Assembly (NCBI GenBank): GCA_947588635.1
Contig: CANPYN010000003.1
Coordinates: 1-55,752, forward strand
Direction of reading: 5' to 3'
DNA from: an uncultured Clostridia bacterium
Lineage (GTDB): Bacteria; Bacillota; Clostridia; TANB77; CAG-508
Length of the DNA stretch: 55,752 bases
Below, piece after piece: positions 53,321-55,752 of this stretch. The notes under the pieces are model-generated. The model ran no database searches. It worked only from the letters and a program-made list of their open reading frames with translations, and had not been told where the DNA came from. Positions within the stretch are counted from its first letter, which is position 1, and every line of letters begins with the position of its first letter. The position numbers were made by a program, and so were the translations under genes.

Positions 53321-54616
53321 TAATAATAATTTTTTTAACGATCTCTCAGCCATTTTATTATACCTCTCTTGCTTATCTTTTATCTTTTCTTCCAGCGGAG
53401 GCAATATACCAAAATTAGCATTCATAGGCTGAAATTTTTTATTAGCTGTAGATATATATTTTGATAACGCACCAATTACTGTTTCATCAGAAAAAGTTAC
53501 TAAATTACTATTGTTATAAATCCTAGTAGAATTTACACCCGCTAATAATCCAGATGCTATAGACTCTACATATCCTTCTACACCTGTAATCTGTCCTGCA
53601 AAAAATACATTTGGTCTACTTTTTAAATTAAACGTATTATTTAACAATATTGATGAATTAATATATGTATTCCTATGCATTACACCATATTTTACAAATT
53701 CAGCGTTTTCTAAACCAGGTATCATCGAAAATACTCTTTTTTGTTCTCCAAACTTTAAATTTGTTTGAAATCCAACTAAATTATATAATGTCCCCATTTC
53801 ATTATCCTGTCTTAATTGTACAATAGCATAAGCTCTAGTATTCGTTCTTGGATCAGTAAACCCTACAGGCTTTAATGGTCCAAATCTTATTGTATCTTCT
53901 CCTCTTTTAGCCATCACCTCTATAGGCATACAGCCTTCAAATATCTCTTTTTTCTCAAAATTATGCAAATTAACTACTTCCGCTTCAATTAAAGCATTAT
54001 AAAAATTTTGATATTCTTCTTTGGTAAATGGTAAATTAATATAACTACAATCCCCCTCTTTTCCGTATCTGTCACCATAGAATCCAATATTCATATTAAC
54101 ACTACTCTTTTCAACTATTGGCGCAGCCGCATCATAAAAATACAACTTATCCTCTCCAGTAAGTTTAATAATCTGTTTTTCCATTTTTTCTGATGTTAAC
54201 GGACCTGTTGCAATAATAGTAATACAATCATCAACACTTATATTTTTAGTAAATTCTTCTCTTATAATCTCAATATTATCCATTTTTTCTATTTCGCTAG
54301 TCACTAACCTTGAAAACTTTTGTCTATCAACAGCCAAAGCCTGTCCAGCAGGCACAGACGTTTTATCGGCACACTTTATTAACAATGAATCCAATCTTCT
54401 CAATTCCTCTTTCAACAAACCACAAGCATTTGTAATAGAATTAGACTTAAAAGAATTACTACAAACAATCTCTGCCAAATCACTATTAGAATGTGCAGGA
54501 GAAAATACACTTGGTTTCATCTCATATAATTTAACCCTAATACCCCTCTTAGCAATTTGATAAGCAGCCTCACATCCTGCCAAACCGCCACCAATCACTC
54601 TTATATAATCTTTCAT
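53300..54616 (-). CDS. trmFO: methylenetetrahydrofolate--tRNA-(uracil-5-)-methyltransferase
   Basis: VIGGGLAGCEAAYQIAKRGIRVKLYEMKP...AHSNSDLAEIVCSNSFKS. Confidence 0.95.
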   Translation of the reverse strand: MKDYIRVIGGGLAGCEAAYQIAKRGIRVKLYEMKPSVFSPAHSNSDLAEIVCSNSFKSNSITNACGLLKEELRRLDSLLIKCADKTSVPAGQALAVDRQKFSRLVTSEIEKMDNIEIIREEFTKNISVDDCITIIATGPLTSEKMEKQIIKLTGEDKLYFYDAAAPIVEKSSVNMNIGFYGDRYGKEGDCSYINLPFTKEEYQNFYNALIEAEVVNLHNFEKKEIFEGCMPIEVMAKRGEDTIRFGPLKPVGFTDPRTNTRAYAIVQLRQDNEMGTLYNLVGFQTNLKFGEQKRVFSMIPGLENAEFVKYGVMHRNTYINSSILLNNTFNLKSRPNVFFAGQITGVEGYVESIASGLLAGVNSTRIYNNSNLVTFSDETVIGALSKYISTANKKFQPMNANFGILPPLEEKIKDKQERYNKMAERSLKKLLLEKNSHF

Positions 54617-54640
54617 ACTATCTCCTTTTTTTCCTTTTTT

Positions 54641-54660
54641 GGACGGACTAGATTTAGTCT
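54641..54660 (+). repeat. REP-like palindrome 3' of the RAYT gene
   Basis: GGACGGACTAGATTTAGTCT followed by a T-run. Confidence 0.8.
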
Positions 54661-54692
54661 TTTTTTATTTTAACACATCCAAAACCAATTTT

Positions 54693-55502
54693 CTACTTTT
54701 TTCTTTTTTTGGACGGACTAGATTTAGTCTCTTTTATTTTTTTAATGATATAATAAATTTTTTTAACATCACACTTAAGTAAATCCGCCATTTGAATCTG
54801 TTTATATTGCTTTTCTATAATTAAGCTATTGCAAAAATCCTTCAACATCTTTTTTTCTTTCTTTATAGTTTCTAAATTAATCTTATTATTCTTTAAATAA
54901 TTCCTAACTGCTACCATAAAATTTTCTTGTTCTCTGTCTATATCCATTACTTCTATCTCTTCATTAGAAATATTCATAAATCTTTCAAGATAATTATTTA
55001 CATCTCCAAAAATTTTAATAATTACTTCATCATTTATTATTCCGTCTTTTTTTAAAAAATTACTATATGTGGAATAACTATATTCTTCAGGTTTATCAAC
55101 TATATTTGCTTTAACAGGATTCATGTGTATATACTTCAAACATTTTAGGAGATAGTCTTTATTGTATATATACTGACTATTAAATCTGTCTCTAAAAACA
55201 TATCCTACTCTGCCTGTGGCTTTGTTATAATCTTTAGCAAAAATAGAGTTTACCATCCTCATATATCTCGACATTTCATAAATTTCATCCGTATATATTA
55301 ATAAATGAGCATGATTATCCATAATGCAATATGCCAATAATGTTATTTTAAATTTCTCTTTATACCTTAATAATAATGATAAATATTCTTCTTTATCAAT
55401 ATCCTTTTCAAATATGTATCTTTTATTTATTCCTTGTACCATAACATGAAAAAAGCCATTTCCATAGCTACATCTTGCTTTTCTATTCATTTTTACCTCC
55501 AT
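54693..55502 (-). mobile_element. REP-associated tyrosine transposase (RAYT, Y1/HUH family)
   Basis: CSYGNGFFHVMVQGINKRYIFEKDIDKEEYLSLL, HUH-like MDNHAHLLIY, GYVFRDRFNSQYI, LKYIHMNPVKA. Confidence 0.88.
54711..54730 (+). repeat. REP-like palindrome overlapping the RAYT 3' end
   Basis: GGACGGACTAGATTTAGTCT; the reverse complement encodes part of the C-terminal ETKSSPSKK. Confidence 0.8.
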
Positions 55503-55647
55503 ATATATCGAAATTTAAGATATTAAAATTTAGATTAAAATTAATTTGAAAAAAATTTTTAGATTAAATACTATAATTATTTTAAAATAAATTGAATATA
55601 TTTTCAACTTAAACTTTACGACAAAATTTGATAAAAAATTCCTTGAA

Positions 55648-55752
55648 AAGAACAACAGTGGGCTTTTTTTATGTAAGACTATTTAAATTTATTTTAAAGC
55701 CCACGCTCGTTGTTCGCCCGCCAAAATTTTGAAAAAATTTTGTGTGGAATAT
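55648..55752. repeat. dispersed structured repeat copy 2 (cut by window end)
   Basis: near-identical to 26684-26790. Confidence 0.75.

Overview
Low-GC Firmicutes (Clostridia-like, spore-forming) chromosomal window, mostly minus-strand. Contents: asnB; spoIVB; a Tad/Flp-type pilus locus with about eight pilin-like paralogs; SASP; hpf; recO-yqzL-era; nadE; spoIVA; lexA; obg; trpS; rpmA-rplU; smc; a YitT protein; an Elp3-like radical SAM protein; rnc; a division/cell-wall cluster (murG, ftsW/spoVE, mraY, murE, spoVD-like PBP, ftsL-like, rsmH, mraZ); trmFO; and a REP-associated (RAYT) transposase. The standout observation is that 13 genes look broken by single-base frameshifts (17 sites), and all 17 follow one rule. 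An in-frame CGG codon is followed by a +1 shift, so that CGG-N is read as GGN (Gly), which restores conserved protein sequence. Scanning both strands by eye I found no in-frame CGG used as an ordinary Arg codon in any gene here, while roughly 80 out-of-frame CGG trinucleotides in coding DNA cause no frameshift. This frame-specific pattern argues against sequencing error or gene decay. It points to an unassigned CGG codon resolved by pervasive +1 ribosomal frameshifting, or by a quadruplet-reading tRNA. Secondary items of interest: a RAYT transposase with a matching 44-bp REP array; a dispersed element with a conserved core inside different long palindromes; tandem pilins with near-identical 5' ends; a pilin-like domain fused to another protein; a possible type I toxin; and several structured intergenic repeat families. 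All calls are by reading only; no database search was run.
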